Origin: Morella rubra
Lineage: Eukaryota > Streptophyta > Magnoliopsida > Fagales > Myricaceae
Direction of reading: 5' to 3'
Assembly (NCBI GenBank): GCA_003952965.2
Contig: CM025850.1
Coordinates: 16,288,058 to 16,352,057 of the forward strand
DNA length: 64,000 nt
This document shows positions 1-11,312 of this stretch, piece by piece. The notes under the pieces were generated by a model. The model was not told where the DNA came from. It made no database searches and saw only the letters and a program-made list of their open reading frames with translations. A program made the translations under genes and the position numbers. Every line of letters begins with the position of its first letter. The first letter of the stretch is position 1.

Positions 1-545
1 TACCAAGTGAAAGGACTCCCTGAGATGCGAAGATCAACCAAGCCAAGCGAGCAACACAGGTGAGACAGACCAGAAGTGGCAAAGGCCCTAATCGACCAAC
101 CCCCCTGTTGCTCAACTTGGGACAGCACCATATTAAAGTCGCCAATCAACAGCCATGGACCCGGCCAATGACTACCTAAATCAGATAGCTTATCCCAAAA
201 TTCTAGCTTCTCATCATGCAAATTTGGGGCATTCACAAACGTGCATAACCATGGTTGAGTCTGAGGATCAGACTGAACTAGAATGTGAATAATGTAATGG
301 TTACTAAATAGCGCATCGAATTCAAACCCAACACACCAAACAAAAACCAAACCTCCATTCAAACCTCAGGATGAAATACGAAAGAATTGCTGGAAGCCAA
401 TCCTCCTAATTTTTGCCTGAGGATCCCCAATTTTAGTCTTTACAAGGCACAGACACTCCAGGAAAAATTGCCTGACCAGGGCTTGAGTAGTATGAATCGC
501 TGGACCTCGAGCTAGCCCCCAAGAATTCCAGAACAAAGTCCCCCT
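1..545 (-). pseudogene. LINE ORF2, N-terminal AP-endonuclease domain (partial)
   Basis: Minus-strand translation from about 545 gives FWNSWGLARGPAIHTTQALV, the divergent start of a plant LINE endonuclease. The catalytic-core segment PGPWLLIGDFNMVLSQ follows at about 165-120, with the family's GDFN motif. DLRISGSPFTW is the last block, near base 10. This domain nicks target DNA for target-primed reverse transcription. At least one stop interrupts it near 375. It is truncated by the window edge. Confidence 0.8.
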
Positions 546-873
546 AGGCCTGCCTCCTCAGCCTTAGAAACAAACTCAACACCCTATATAGATAGAGTAG
601 TGGTACTCACCTGTTCAAGTGACCCATGGGACAGTGCTATAACTGTAAGCTCCAAAGAACCAGGCGAAGTTGTAGGAAATACATAGCCATTGGAGCTGGA
701 CATCTTGCGACCCACCCATCTTTTACGATGTGCTGATAAACCCTTCCAAAGAACAATGAGAATATTATCCTGGGAATCACCAAGTGCAACACCAGACCGA
801 AGTTGGAACTCTCCTGCGAATTGCTTAACCAGCCATTCCCCATCAGACTTTGACCATCAATGAGCTTGCGTTT

Positions 874-2256
874 TTAAGCAGCGAACACCAAAGTGTGGAC
901 GATAGCCACACGGTTAAGAGAGTCAGTGGAAAACTCACAAGCCACAAGGCAAGAGACATCAGAGAAACAAGGAGGATCTGAGATCAACTCCTTCATGGAA
1001 AAAGATTGGGCTGGAGCGGTGGAAAGGGGCCCCAAAGAAATGGTAGGAAACTGAATGGGCCTAGAGGACTCACCTAATTCCTTAGCCAAGGCCTCCCTTT
1101 GGCTCAAAAAGAACTCCAGATTAGCATAAAACGCCATCTCATTGGTGACCTCAACCGTAGGGGCCTAGAAAGGGGCACTGGGTCCACCCCTAGAATGCTT
1201 TGGCAAGGGCATAAATGTATCTCCTGCAACACTGACCAAGGGTATGTCTGACGCACAGCAAGAATGTTAGAATAGCACACCATCTATGCTTGTACTACCT
1301 GATCCGAGAGAGACCGACGCATAGTGGGGGCCATCGAAGCAACTTGGGAAAGCACCCTGATGTCTGTGTCCACCTGCTGGGACGACGGACCCAATGTGAG
1401 AAGGAGCCTAAACTTGCACCTGACCAGAAATCGAAGGCTGAACCAAAGAAGCCGACGACCTTGAATCCAGAAGCATCGCTAAAGTAGGGGAAGTACCTGA
1501 AGCATGGAACCTCCAGTATGCTGTGGACTCTGCTTGAAACTGCAAACCAAACACATTGTGAAGGGACCTCTCGGCAGGCATAATGCAATGGACCATGAAA
1601 TGCCCCAACCTTCCACATGAAAAATAAAAATCTGAGATGCGTTCATACTTAAAACGAATCCAAACATCATCTCGTCCCAGCCTTTAGAAGAAGAACCCCG
1701 TAACCAAGTGAGTCGTCGTATAAAATAAGACATGCACCTAAACAAATTGGCCAATAAAAAATTTCTTCTGAGTACAAAAATCCACAGCCAAAACATCACC
1801 TACCTTCGCTCCTGCCTCCATAGCCAACAGATGGGTAACACAACCCATAGGGAACCTATGCACCTGGATCCATAATGGCACCATATGAAGCTTGAAATCA
1901 GAAAACACTGCACCAGGAATGCATTGCTTCAAGATCAGCAGGTGTCCCAAAATATTCCACGGGCTTTGTTCAAAAACCCTAGTTAATGTAGTAATTGAAA
2001 GAAAGGTGAACATAAAACCATTATCCTCCAGCTCCTCAATCTCCAAATCTTTGACAAAGACCCAAGACTTGAAGATAGCTTGGCGAGCACCCAACTTGTG
2101 TAGAGGGCGATCAGCAACAAGTTTTCCAACTAGCACCAAGCCAGTGGCTTGTTCCACCTCATCCACACTAGCCAGATCAGACTCACCCTCTTGAGACCAT
2201 CCCAAAGCAGTCATATGAGACACCAGAGAATCCAACTCTTGTCCAGCAGCATCCAT
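874..2256 (-). pseudogene. LINE ORF1: DUF4283 and zinc-knuckle protein, with in-frame stops
   Basis: The likely start is the ATG at 2256, reading MDAAGQELDSL. An upstream ATG at 2349 is in frame but adds only a hydrophobic leader atypical of the family. DUF4283 is recognisable from LVGKLVADRPLHKLGARQAI and FKSWVFVKDLEIEEL, and its end from WIQVHRFPMG. The frame stays open until a stop near 1738. It then continues through a second stop into VWIRFKYERISDF and the knuckle YFSCGRLGHFMVHC at about 1630-1580. There the usual first cysteine is tyrosine, a change one base would explain. A serine-, proline- and hydrophobic-rich tail follows in the same frame to 874. In LINEs this protein is the RNA-binding ORF1p. 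Two or more internal stops make this a pseudogene. Confidence 0.8.
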
Positions 2257-3014
2257 GGTAAAAAAGCAGTGAAACCACACCAACAAACCACCGGGGAGAT
2301 AACCAAATGAACACAAAGGCAACCACACGTAGCGCTCAATAGATAGCAAGCCTAGCCTTGAAAAGCCAAGACATAGAAGAAAGCGAGATATAGAAGTGAA
2401 ACAAGTAGGAAAAGAAAAGAGACAAGTGAGGCGGAGGATACAAAAAAAGTAACAGGGCTAGAAGGGATAAAAAGCAGGGCAGAGAATCAACTGAAAGGTG
2501 AGGGACAAAGGACAGACACTGATCACTAAGGGGTGAGGGGGGGACACATCCTAACGGGTAGGTGGGCCAACAGGAGAGCTCTACAAAGAGAGCAGGATAT
2601 TGTGATTAAACTGCAACATATTCAATTTGAATTTTTCCTGACCCTGTTTGATGTCCATACTTTTTGCTGCTATTTTATTTGTTGTAAAGGTTTATTATGT
2701 GGATTGAACCTCTCATCCTAAATGTTACTTGTTGATGCATGACAGATTAAGGGAGTCTTTTAGTTGTGGTGAATGTAGATTTAGGGTCAGGAGAATCTGT
2801 GGATCTGGGATCTAGAATTTTATAAGGAAGGGCTTCAAGTTTAAAATGAGCTATGACTTCAAAAGATTGAGTTTTTATAGATGAAAAAAAACTGAAAACG
2901 AAAGAAATGAGTTGCTATAGTTTTCTAGCAACACGTAGAGATTATGCGTTCAAGAATGTGTGGGGGACAATATGCTATCTGAAAGTCGTATGCCTTTCCT
3001 TGTTGGACTAACTT
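2257..3014. other. No gene seen; LINE 5' flank
   Basis: Purine-rich sequence upstream of the LINE ORF1 (about 2350-2530), possibly its 5' UTR, then AT-rich sequence without convincing coding or structural signals. Confidence 0.4.
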
Positions 3015-3265
3015 GTAATACCCCGTTCCAATTAATTATTATTTAAATTATATAAATAATAATTATATAAATTTTCTGTTGATTTTTTTCTCTTTTTTAA
3101 CGAAATCAATGTGTTTTGTGTGACTCTTCGATTTAGTAAATAAGGCTGGGTGAGAGTATTAAAGAATGTGTTTAATAGCATCTTAGTGGTAATGAATAAA
3201 TCTTATGATGGGTGATTACTTTCTAAAATTTGAAAAATAAGTTGAAAAAAAAAACAAAAAACTAA
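3015..3265 (+). repeat. Candidate start of a Tekay/Del-type gypsy LTR
   Basis: TGTAATACCCCGTTCCAATT resembles the 5' terminus of long plant Ty3/gypsy LTRs, followed by the usual AT-rich stretch. A matching terminus and target duplication were not found. The nearest end-like sequence, GGGGCGTGATA at 8606, lacks the CA end and the TAACT duplication. Confidence 0.35.
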
Positions 3266-3335
3266 TGTTGGGAGAGGGGACAAGTCCCACTCTCCCAACA
3301 ATGTTACACTTGCGTGAATTTCCTTCACGCAAGTG
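3266..3335. repeat. Two adjacent near-perfect hairpins
   Basis: TGTTGGGAGAG (3266-3276) pairs with CTCTCCCAACA (3290-3300), and the inner GGGAC/GTCCC extends the stem with one bulge. Next to it CACTTGCGTGAA (3307-3318) pairs exactly with TTCACGCAAGTG (3324-3335) around a 5-nt loop. This may be the remains of a small inverted-repeat element. Confidence 0.7.
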
Positions 3336-3419
3336 GGAAGCCTTTTTTAAAAAAAAAACATGTAAAAGGAAAGACGCACACACAGAATAGAAAGAGAGAT
3401 GTTGTTCCTTGACAACATC

Positions 3420-3459
<40 letters not shown>
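3420..3459. repeat. (GA)n microsatellite
   Basis: An uninterrupted GA dinucleotide run of about 19 units. It produces apparent serine/leucine-rich reading frames on the minus strand that are not genes. Confidence 0.95.
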
Positions 3460-3461
<2 letters not shown>

Positions 3462-3479
3462 TGTATGTGCTGTCACAGG

Positions 3480-5038
3480 CAACCAAATTAATAATACCGA
3501 AACTCCTAAAAATACATGTAATGGTGCGAGTAAGGATCGTTCCCACGGGGAGTATCTAGCCTAGTTTTATGCTACATGAACAAGGATGGGGGGGGGTGGG
3601 GGGGGGGGTTTGAGTATAATGAAAACAATTTTAAGAAAAACAACTAAGGAACAATTCAAATTAAAGTATCGAAATCAATCAAAAGAACAAACCTTGGTCT
3701 AGGTTAACATCCACCATCGGAATTTTACAATTGATCATTGATGCAAGTATATATCAATTCACACTTTGAATATTCACCGCTGGAACTATTTTCCTATCTC
3801 TCCTTAGTCACAGTTAATTAAAAAACAAGCGATCTAATCAACCCTAAGTACTAAACAACCCAAGACAAGCGCTAAGAGTTTAATCGAGTAGTAGCCTTAA
3901 GAATTAGAGAGATCGATGAAGCTAAACAACACAAGCACAAGCAGTTGCATTTAATTTAGTCATTCGTTCTTCCTAAGATCTAATGATTTCTGACATAGCA
4001 AATCATTAAAACTTAGTTGCTTCACAGATTAGAGGGATCAAACAATTACGGATTTGATATCTAACCCAGCATTAGATTGAAACGAATAATAAACTAGTAG
4101 GCCTTCTAGTTATTAAATGAGACAACCATGAAAATAGGCATAGAAGAACATCCAATACTCAAAGCACAAATTGAACAATGAAAATAAATTAGATCTCACA
4201 GTTTTACTGATTCCGAGGCTTCCGTTTCCCTTCGACCAAGTATAAAAGTTTTGCCACACAGGGCCATGACGAAAACTTGAAGGAGAAGTTAGAAGAGAGG
4301 GGAGAGAGAGGCGGCTGGTTCAGAAGTTTGATGCTTCTCTTACATGTTCATTACAAGTGCTGCAACCCTAGCAATCTCTCAATATATTCTAAAACTATAA
4401 CAATATCAAATCTGACTATTTAAGGAAAATATTAAAAATAAAATAGAGACCTAATAAAACTAAGAAAGTGGCATCTTCCTCTGGAATTTTGGTGCACCAG
4501 GCCTGGAAACATCCCAAAATTAACAGGCCAGATCCGCATATCAAGATTGCAATCTATGGAATGTTCCAGAACGTCAATAGTGCAGGTGACGCAACTTCAA
4601 GCCCGCTTTCGTCCATCATGCATCCAGAATCTCTTAAAACTCAAAAGATAAAAGTTGTAGATCCTTTTCTTGATGTTCCATAGCATCTTGAATCATCTCA
4701 ATCAAAGCTTGGATGAGAGGTTTTTTCCCCAATTATGAAGTGATGTCGAAATTGCCCAAAATCGACCAATTAACTTCGTTTTGCACTTAATGCCTCCATT
4801 TGTATCCTAAATCAAAACATCATTTAGCACCAAATAAGTATAAAAACTAAACATTAAGGAAGAAACTGACATCAATGACGAAAAAAGACCAAAGAAAAAA
4901 AAAGGGAGCTCACCAAAGAATAAAGAAGGTAGCACAAATAAGAAAAATAAGTTTAGGAAAATTCTCTCTTTTCCATTTCTCTGCAATATTCGGCCAGCAC
5001 ATGTCAATGTTTTTGTTTCAAATAGGTCCTAATCAAGA
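3480..5038. other. No gene; unclassified repeat-like sequence with a G-run
   Basis: Starts with a stretch (GTGCGAGTAAGGATCGTTCC, about 3523-3542) that I recall as recurrent in plant genomes but cannot assign to a family. A G-run with single interruptions lies at about 3588-3608. The remainder is AT-rich without a supported ORF. Confidence 0.35.
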
Positions 5039-5150
5039 AGAGAAGCTAAGAAGAGCGAAGTAAGGGGTTATATGTATTGATTTGACATGCAAAATAAATC
5101 AAGCTAGAGAAGCTAAGAAGAGCGAAGTAAGGGGTTATATGTATTGATTT
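5039..5150. repeat. 45-bp direct duplication, period 67 bp
   Basis: The segment at 5039-5083, beginning AGAGAAGCTAAGAAGAGCGA, is repeated without change at 5106-5150. A 22-bp spacer separates the copies. Confidence 0.9.
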
Positions 5151-6770
5151 AGCAATAAAAGGGGATCCATGACTTATGTGGATAATTGAATTTGTATAGA
5201 AATTATGTTCTCTTGCATGTTGGATTAGATGAAAGCTTTAGAGTTTAGGAAGACATGCATTGTCATGAGTTGGAGTTTCAAAGGAAAACGTTGTTGTACC
5301 ACAGGTGTTCAATGAAATGTCTAAGAGAAAAAGAAAGAGGAGAAGGAAAGCTTGCAACCAAGCCTAGGTAAGGGTTAGAGCATCCATGTTGGTTGTGTGG
5401 GAAAATATGGCCGTGTGGGTCACTTTATAAGATTGGTATTGTTTTCTTGCAAGGAAAGTTTCTGCTCTTACAGTTTTCACAAAGTTCTTGAGATTGTTGC
5501 TTGCATGTGTAAGATGACTATGTCGGAGGATTCTCTTGTGAAAAGTGTTAGTTTTTGTGTGAAACTTGTTGCATGCTTGAATCCTTTGTAACTTGTTAAT
5601 GCAAGAGCTGTTATGTGTTAGATAAAAGGTCATAGTCAATGATTTAAGGGCTCAAGTGGAGCTCAGAAAAGCCACGGGTTGGCTAAGGAAAAGAGTGGAG
5701 AAACATGCATGGTTGTCCTTTTGATATCCTTGTAAAAATTTGACATTTTGGATGTTGATTCATGAAGCTATCCTCTGTTTACAAGCTAACATGCATTAAT
5801 GCATTTCTAAGAAGATTTGAGCTCATAAATGGGCTGGAGATCACCACCTTGTTCAGTAAAAGAAGAAAAGGAGGACATGCATGAATGTTTTTATGTTGTT
5901 TATGGTACCCGATCATGAAATACATCATTAAGCTCTGAAAATTTTTGTGTAGGTGACTAAGATGTATTAGAATGAACTCTAAAAAATTTCAAGAAGAAAA
6001 GATGTGTAAAATGGGTAGAAATGACCAAAGAGGCCATTAGGGGTAGTTTCGGGATTATTGTAAAATCATTGGTAAAAACTTCCAAACATGAAATCTGGGT
6101 TCATGGCACTATTGGGCTCTATTTAGATGTCTCAGGATAAAGATTTGGGTCCAAGCCCATTAAAATTCGAGGCCCAAATCACAAGACCTCTTTAAGGGTC
6201 AAAACTGGCCCATTAAGCAAAAATAAAATAAAATGAAATAAAAAGTAGGATCTTAAATTAGGAGGCCTGTACAGATTGGGGCACTCCATCATGCGGCCCA
6301 ATAAGAGAAACTTAAATAGGTAATTGAAATTTAATTAACTAAACAAAATAACTATTAAATAAAAGAGTAATGAGACTATTAAGTAAACAACAACAAACAA
6401 AGTAATTTAGGTAGCAAAATTAACTAAATCCCTTAGGTATTGTTTTACGAAAGAAAATCTAGAATAGTTGATAAGTTAAGAAAAAAAAAGGAATAAATTA
6501 GTTAAGCACCAAAACATTTATTTGGATTGAATTGCTTTTGCAAGTTTATGAAATTACCTGTTTGTATTTCATTCTTATTAAAGCATTTATAAGTATCTGA
6601 ATTGCATATGCTTGTTAATGTGTCATAACTAATAAAACAATCCAATTATTTTTCAAAAATAAATTCGAATTTAACATCCTTAATAATAATTCAAAAACTA
6701 AAAACTAGAGAAAGAAGAAATTGTAGAAATTCTTAGCTAGGACGTTCCTCCTCTGAATGTCTTCTCCTCT
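5151..6770. other. No gene or classified repeat seen
   Basis: AT-rich sequence; the short open frames on both strands have no recognisable motif. It may belong to the same decayed gypsy LTR suspected to either side. Confidence 0.4.
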
Positions 6771-7000
6771 TTTTTTTTTTTTTTTTTTTTTTATGTCTTT
6801 TCTCCTTTTAAAACTCTTCCTCCATCTAAAGTTGAAATCATTCTCTTTTCAAATTTTAAAACAAAATCTCTTTTGAAATTTTAAAAGAGATTTTACTTTT
6901 TAAATTTTAAAATAGATTTGCTTTTCAAATTTTAAACCAATTATGTTTTTGAATTTTAAAATAGAATCTCTTTTCAAATTTCAAAACAAATTTGCTATAT
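6771..7000. repeat. Poly-T tract and degenerate minisatellite
   Basis: A T-run of about 23 bases (6771-6793) is followed at about 6838-7000 by about six imperfect units built around CTTTTCAAATTTTAAAA. Confidence 0.7.
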
Positions 7001-7639
7001 TTGAAATTCAAAATTCTAGGCTGATTTTATTACTCGATTTCCAGCTGGATTTTAAGCATCAAAAAGACATAATTTGGAGTTTAATCCTTCACAAAAGTTT
7101 AAGATCTCATTCTCAGATTTTAAACGCATATGAGCTTGCATTTTTCTGACTTCTAGAACTCCAGATAGAGGCCCAAAACCAAAACAAGGTTTGGGCTGCA
7201 GTAACTTCTGGACAGATTTGGACTTCTTTGTATTTTTCTAGATTCTGAACTTTAAAATGGCAAAACAGGGTTTTGAACTCTTCATAAAAGTTTTAGGACT
7301 GCATCTTAGCTTTCCAACAAGCAAAAGGACACCTGAATCTGAGGTTTGCAACTCCAGTTAGAATCCAAAAACTAAACAGTGTTCTGTTTTTACTAGACCA
7401 GCTCAACTAGGATTTGCTTTCTCAGCTTAGCCCGAATTCTGCTCTTCCATTAGCTCAATGTCAACCTTATTGAATAAGTAAATAGCTGCAAATATCAAGA
7501 ATTCCTAAGAATTAAATAAATGTAAAAGACACTTAAAATTCTAGACAAACGAGCTAACAAACATACAAAATACTTTGAGTCAAAACAATTACTATTAATA
7601 AAATGTGAAATAAATTCCCACATCAGTTTCCCTAGGCAA

Positions 7640-8616
7640 TGGTATGAGGCTTGCCTAACTGGGTTCTAGTATGTGTGATGCACAGGACAGTCCCAGAGGA
7701 GAGGAAGGACACACAACCCTGACCATAGGGGTTAAACAGAGTGCAGTAGGGACACCTCTACCGGACTGGAAAAAGAAAGAGAGAGGTGACCGGAAATAGG
7801 ATGCATAACTTTGCATTGCATCAAGCATACTTTGAAATGTTGTTTATTGTTGTCAATTCTTTACTTACATCAACTTTATTTACGGTATCCTTTACTGCTT
7901 ATCTGTTGTGTGACATGTCCCCTTCCCCGACCTTAATGAGTATGTATGACTCACCCCTTTTATTTTTGTTGCGTTTGTTTTCTAGCAATGAGCAGGATGG
8001 TATATTACTATGATACCGAGGATGAAGACTTGGGTGTAGGGTTTGTTTGGTAACTCTTTAGTTATTTCTTTTATGTTCTTTTGATAACAGTGTTTCAATT
8101 TATTTTTGATCCTTTGAAACATGATCGTATAGGCTAGGTGGGCTATAAGAAGCTCACATTTTTGTATATCACAGGTCTATTCTTTTTTAGTCCTCTTGAA
8201 AGACCCTCTTTGGTATCAAATCTTGTTCTATTCAAAAGAAAAATGTGTATTTCTTTCTATTGTTTACTTCTACAAGTTTATTTATTTCCTTTAATCTTGC
8301 TTTAATAATTTTTAATACCAATCCGTTTTCAACCAAAGTTGTTACTGAGATTTTTCCTAAATAAAGTGCTATTGTCCCGATTTAATATTTTGTGCTATTT
8401 TACCTTTTTCATTCAAGTTTCTTAATCGATTAATGACCTTTAAATTTTTAACGACCATCCTTTTATCAAATAACTATTTTAATTACAAGTCTTCCGCTAA
8501 TTAAATTTCGAGGGCATTGGGTGATTCTAAGAGTTATCGTGCGGTAATCCCCAATATGTAAGTATGCAATTCCTATACACAAGCCAACGGGGTAAGTACT
8601 AGCACGGGGCGTGATA
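7640..8616 (+). repeat. Tekay/Del-like gypsy LTR remnant (3' portion)
   Basis: Blocks here are shared in order with the solo LTR at 29225-32595. One reads CACAACCCTGAC plus AGGGGT (about 7713-7735; compare about 31968). Then come a TGAGT...GACTCAC block before the LTR end and a terminal GGGGCGTGA (about 8606). The last bases read TA instead of CA and no target duplication was found, so the limits are uncertain. Confidence 0.5.
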
Positions 8617-9225
8617 AAACCCAACGGTCAATTTCGAACCTATAATTCCCAAAATACCTTTACTTTACAGCAGTTGCAAAAAATTTCAGATCTGCACTTC
8701 ACTTGAAAATTAACCATAACTTGCAAAATAATAACACAAAATAAATAAAACTTCTTTAACCCTTTACTCCTTATGATTGGACTTCTCAAACCGAAGAAAA
8801 TTTGTCCCAATTGTTGTTACAGATCAGCTACAAAATAAGTCTCGGAATGTGGAGAGTAATGAGGTAACAAACATAACAATGTCTAAATCAGTTTATCTTT
8901 TAACCACAAGATCTTTAATCAAATACTTCTAGGCTGGTGCTTTTGATAAAGAGTCAATGAAAACTTAGATTAGATAGAAACACTATAACACTTGCATCTT
9001 GTCATATACTCTTCCACGAATATGTCTATATAGCATTGACAAAAATGAACATTATAGTCTCTGCTGTCTTGACCTTGAGTGGGTGAATACTTCTGTGTTG
9101 TTAGTACCTACCAGTGAACGTTCAAATTATTTTACTCCAGCATTTTCATGTTCACATCCTCTTGCCTTTTCGAAAGTCAATGATTATAACATTTGCGTCA
9201 TTGTTTAAAACCATGTGGCTTACAG
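8617..9225. other. No gene seen; probable intron/5' flank of the NDC1-like pseudogene
   Basis: AT-rich sequence ending in a good splice acceptor (GGCTTACAG at 9217-9225). No upstream NDC1 exon was recognised, so the N-terminal half of the gene is absent or too diverged. Confidence 0.4.
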
Positions 9226-9607
9226 GTGCTACATACAAAAAGGTTCACATTTGCACCACCCAAAGGATCAGGAGCAGCCGAAACAAATCCTAGTGAGCAT
9301 CTCCTTGAAGCACTGGAGAAGAGCAATCCAAGTTCTCTTCTACGTGGTATCTTGCATATCTCGATCTCTGCATGGTTTGTAAGAATAATGTTGATACCTG
9401 GCGACGAGCTGCCTTTATTGAAGAAACTGGAGAGACTTACAAAAGAGTCACCGCGTGTGCTTGAGGCCTCTTGAAGAGCTTGCGTCAAAGCTCACTCAAC
9501 GTTCAGAAAGTAATCTCGACATGAACTCCCAACTATCCAATCAGTTGCTCTTGCCAACTGATTCGCGTCTAGAGTCCAAGTATTGCGAACCATTGAACAA
9601 CTTGCAG
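9226..9607 (+). pseudogene. NDC1: NDC1-like nucleoporin pseudogene, exon A
   Basis: The exon lies between an AG acceptor (9224-9225) and a GT donor (9608-9609). It reads [20 protein letters not shown], then [32 protein letters not shown] and [12 protein letters not shown]. It ends ESKYCEPLNNLQ. I recognise this from memory as the middle of plant NDC1, the membrane nucleoporin that anchors the nuclear pore in the envelope. Two frameshifts break it: two surplus bases at about 9346-9347, and one lost G at about 9455 that otherwise creates an early stop. The identification needs a database check, but three separate exons fit the same protein in order. Confidence 0.75.
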
Positions 9608-10913
9608 GTACACAACACTGTTGCTTATACTTATGGATCATGCTTTAAGGATATATAAATCTATTTACGGGTGTGCATGTATTATCCCTTGAAGCTTTTG
9701 CGATGTTAACTTGTGCCGAATAGATAGCTTTTACGAGATTTTTCTTGGACAACTAATTCAATATCGCTAATAGTGTGTTTAGAAAATTTAAGGTTTGTTG
9801 GGTGTTAGGCCTGTTCTTTGAAGGAGTGGAATGATGCCAAAATAGCAAATCGTTCCCAAACTTAGTGAGCAATTGTATGTTTCCTTTTAGGCTTTAGTGA
9901 AAGACTTAAAATTTGAAAGATGTTTTAAAATTGCATGTTTCCTATTAGGCTTTAGCGAGCAATTCTTGAGCTAAAGATTTTAAGTATGTCTTTAGGTTTG
10001 GTTGCCGAAAGAAAAAAGGAGGGCCGTTACTGTAGCCATGTTAAAATAGTATTACCTTGTCTACTAGTACTGTAGGATCGGAAGCAGCTGTGTTCTGTGT
10101 TTGTCTACAAGGTCACATTCTGTTATTTCCTTAAAAGGGTCCTCCTTGAGATCTTCTTGGAAACAGATCCAATAATGTAGGCTCTAATGTCATTTTTCAG
10201 AAGAAATTGCTGACCGTTAACGTGAAAACCACTCATTACCTGTGGACAGTCACCTTTTCATTCCGTGAACGGTGAACCCTTTCTCCCTCTGCCGTGGATC
10301 ACATGGGGTTGATCTTACCTTGGGCTGACCTGCCAGTATAAGATGCATTCAAATTATGAATCTTCTGTGCATTTGATTTGGCTAAGTAATCAACTGTTCT
10401 GTCTTCTAGATGTTGGAGAATTTCTCTCATTGACTCAAAGACTCAAGTTTTTGAGATTTGATTGTCTACTGCTTGATCTGCTATTGCATGATGATCAAAA
10501 TATTTCTCTCATTTCTCTACACAGGGACCTTGTATTTTGATCTGGATGTCTGCTGGACCTACTACGCTAGGTTTAAGCACTCAATGCAGCTCAAACTTCA
10601 TATTTACTTCTCTTTTAGACATGTAGTGTCTAAAAATGAAGAAATATGCTAATATCTCTTGAGAGTTTCACTTTGACTTTCCACGTTCTGTTCTGCATGT
10701 TACATGTTACCTGTAACCTGGTTATAGATTACCTAGTTATGTTTGATATTTTCTGCCAATTCATTGTCACTGATAAATAAGAAATGGTGCGGTTGAGGAG
10801 AGAACCCAACTACTAGAAATTTGTTTGCATCCTGATGGAATTCAATATGAACAGTATCTTCTGCAGCTATTTACTTGATAATACAACCTAATACTGGACA
10901 CTTCTTTATGCAG
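9608..10913 (+). other. NDC1-like pseudogene intron; 9993-10892 recurs at 38788-39440
   Basis: The intron between exons A and B holds no gene. Bases 9993-10892 are closely similar to 38788-39440. The second copy lacks about 250 bp (roughly 10508-10764) and has scattered substitutions. Confidence 0.85.
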
Positions 10914-10960
10914 TTATATGCATGGTGTTCTAGGACGGTTGCCTCAATAACTGCACATTC
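10914..10960 (+). pseudogene. NDC1: NDC1-like nucleoporin pseudogene, exon B
   Basis: A 47-bp exon between TTTATGCAG and GTAGAG. It joins exon A in phase 0, reads LYAWCSRTVASITAH and leaves two bases (TC) that complete a serine codon with the first base of exon C. It matches the segment before EDRFGVAQL in plant NDC1 as I recall it. It has no internal damage. The intron that follows contains all of copia-1 and its nested guests. Confidence 0.7.
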
Positions 10961-10982
10961 GTAGAGAGATGTTAAAGCTCAG

Positions 10983-11111
10983 CCCATCTCCACACCGTTA
11001 TCACAGGCCTCTGCCACAGTGCCCGGCATTCCAGCCAAAATGATCACACCCATCTCCGCACCGTTATCATAGGCCTCTGCCACAGTGCCATGCATTCCAG
11101 CCAAATGATCA
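10983..11111. repeat. Tandem 63-bp duplication next to the copia-1 5' LTR
   Basis: The unit beginning CCCATCTCCACACCGTTATC (10983-11045) is repeated with a few changes at 11049-11111. The end of the unit also forms the first part of the sequence shared by both copia-1 LTRs. Confidence 0.85.
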
Positions 11112-11298
11112 CGTACACCTGCCTTGTCAGTTGTAATAGAATAGTTGGTTATAACAACTTTATTCTACACGTGTAGCACTCACCGTAAATCCTGCAAATG
11201 TTGTTAGGATTCTGAACTGCTATATATATATTCTCTTCTGCATATGAATGAGATGAGGAAGAAATCATTATTTCAGAATTCTGTATTACTATTTTTAT
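11086..11298 (+). repeat. copia-1 5' LTR
   Basis: Begins TGCCATGCATTCCAG and ends at TACTATTTTTAT, just before CG and the PBS. It is closely similar to 27571-27781. The usual CA end is absent, so the exact boundary is uncertain. Confidence 0.7.
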
Positions 11299-11300
11299 CG

Positions 11301-11312
11301 TGGTATCAGAGC
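11301..11312 (+). other. copia-1 primer binding site (initiator Met tRNA)
   Basis: TGGTATCAGAGC is complementary to the 3' end of plant initiator Met tRNA, the usual primer of plant copia elements. Confidence 0.85.

Larger units (their letters stand above)
1..2256 (-). mobile_element. LINE (L1-type) retrotransposon, 5' half, runs off the window edge
   Basis: Read on the minus strand, this is the front half of a plant non-LTR retrotransposon. A DUF4283 domain lies at about 2190-1800, a CCHC-like zinc knuckle at about 1630-1580, a divergent ORF1 tail to about 874, and an endonuclease domain starts near 545 and runs off the window. That order is normal for plant L1-clade LINEs. Several in-frame stops break ORF1, so the copy is dead. 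The reverse transcriptase would lie beyond base 1. Confidence 0.85.

Noticed and set aside
3588..3608. A G-quadruplex regulatory element
   Set aside because: A simple G-run with one interruption and no nearby gene; it may be an unstable or mis-assembled homopolymer.
3015..8616. One complete 5.6-kb gypsy LTR from TGTAATACCCC to GGGGCGTGATA
   Set aside because: The right end lacks CA, no target duplication flanks the pair and the middle could not be aligned, so only the parts are reported.
9193..9658. An intact short gene at 9193-9474 or 9455-9658
   Set aside because: The frames are pieces of a single NDC1-like exon separated by frameshifts, bounded by splice signals.
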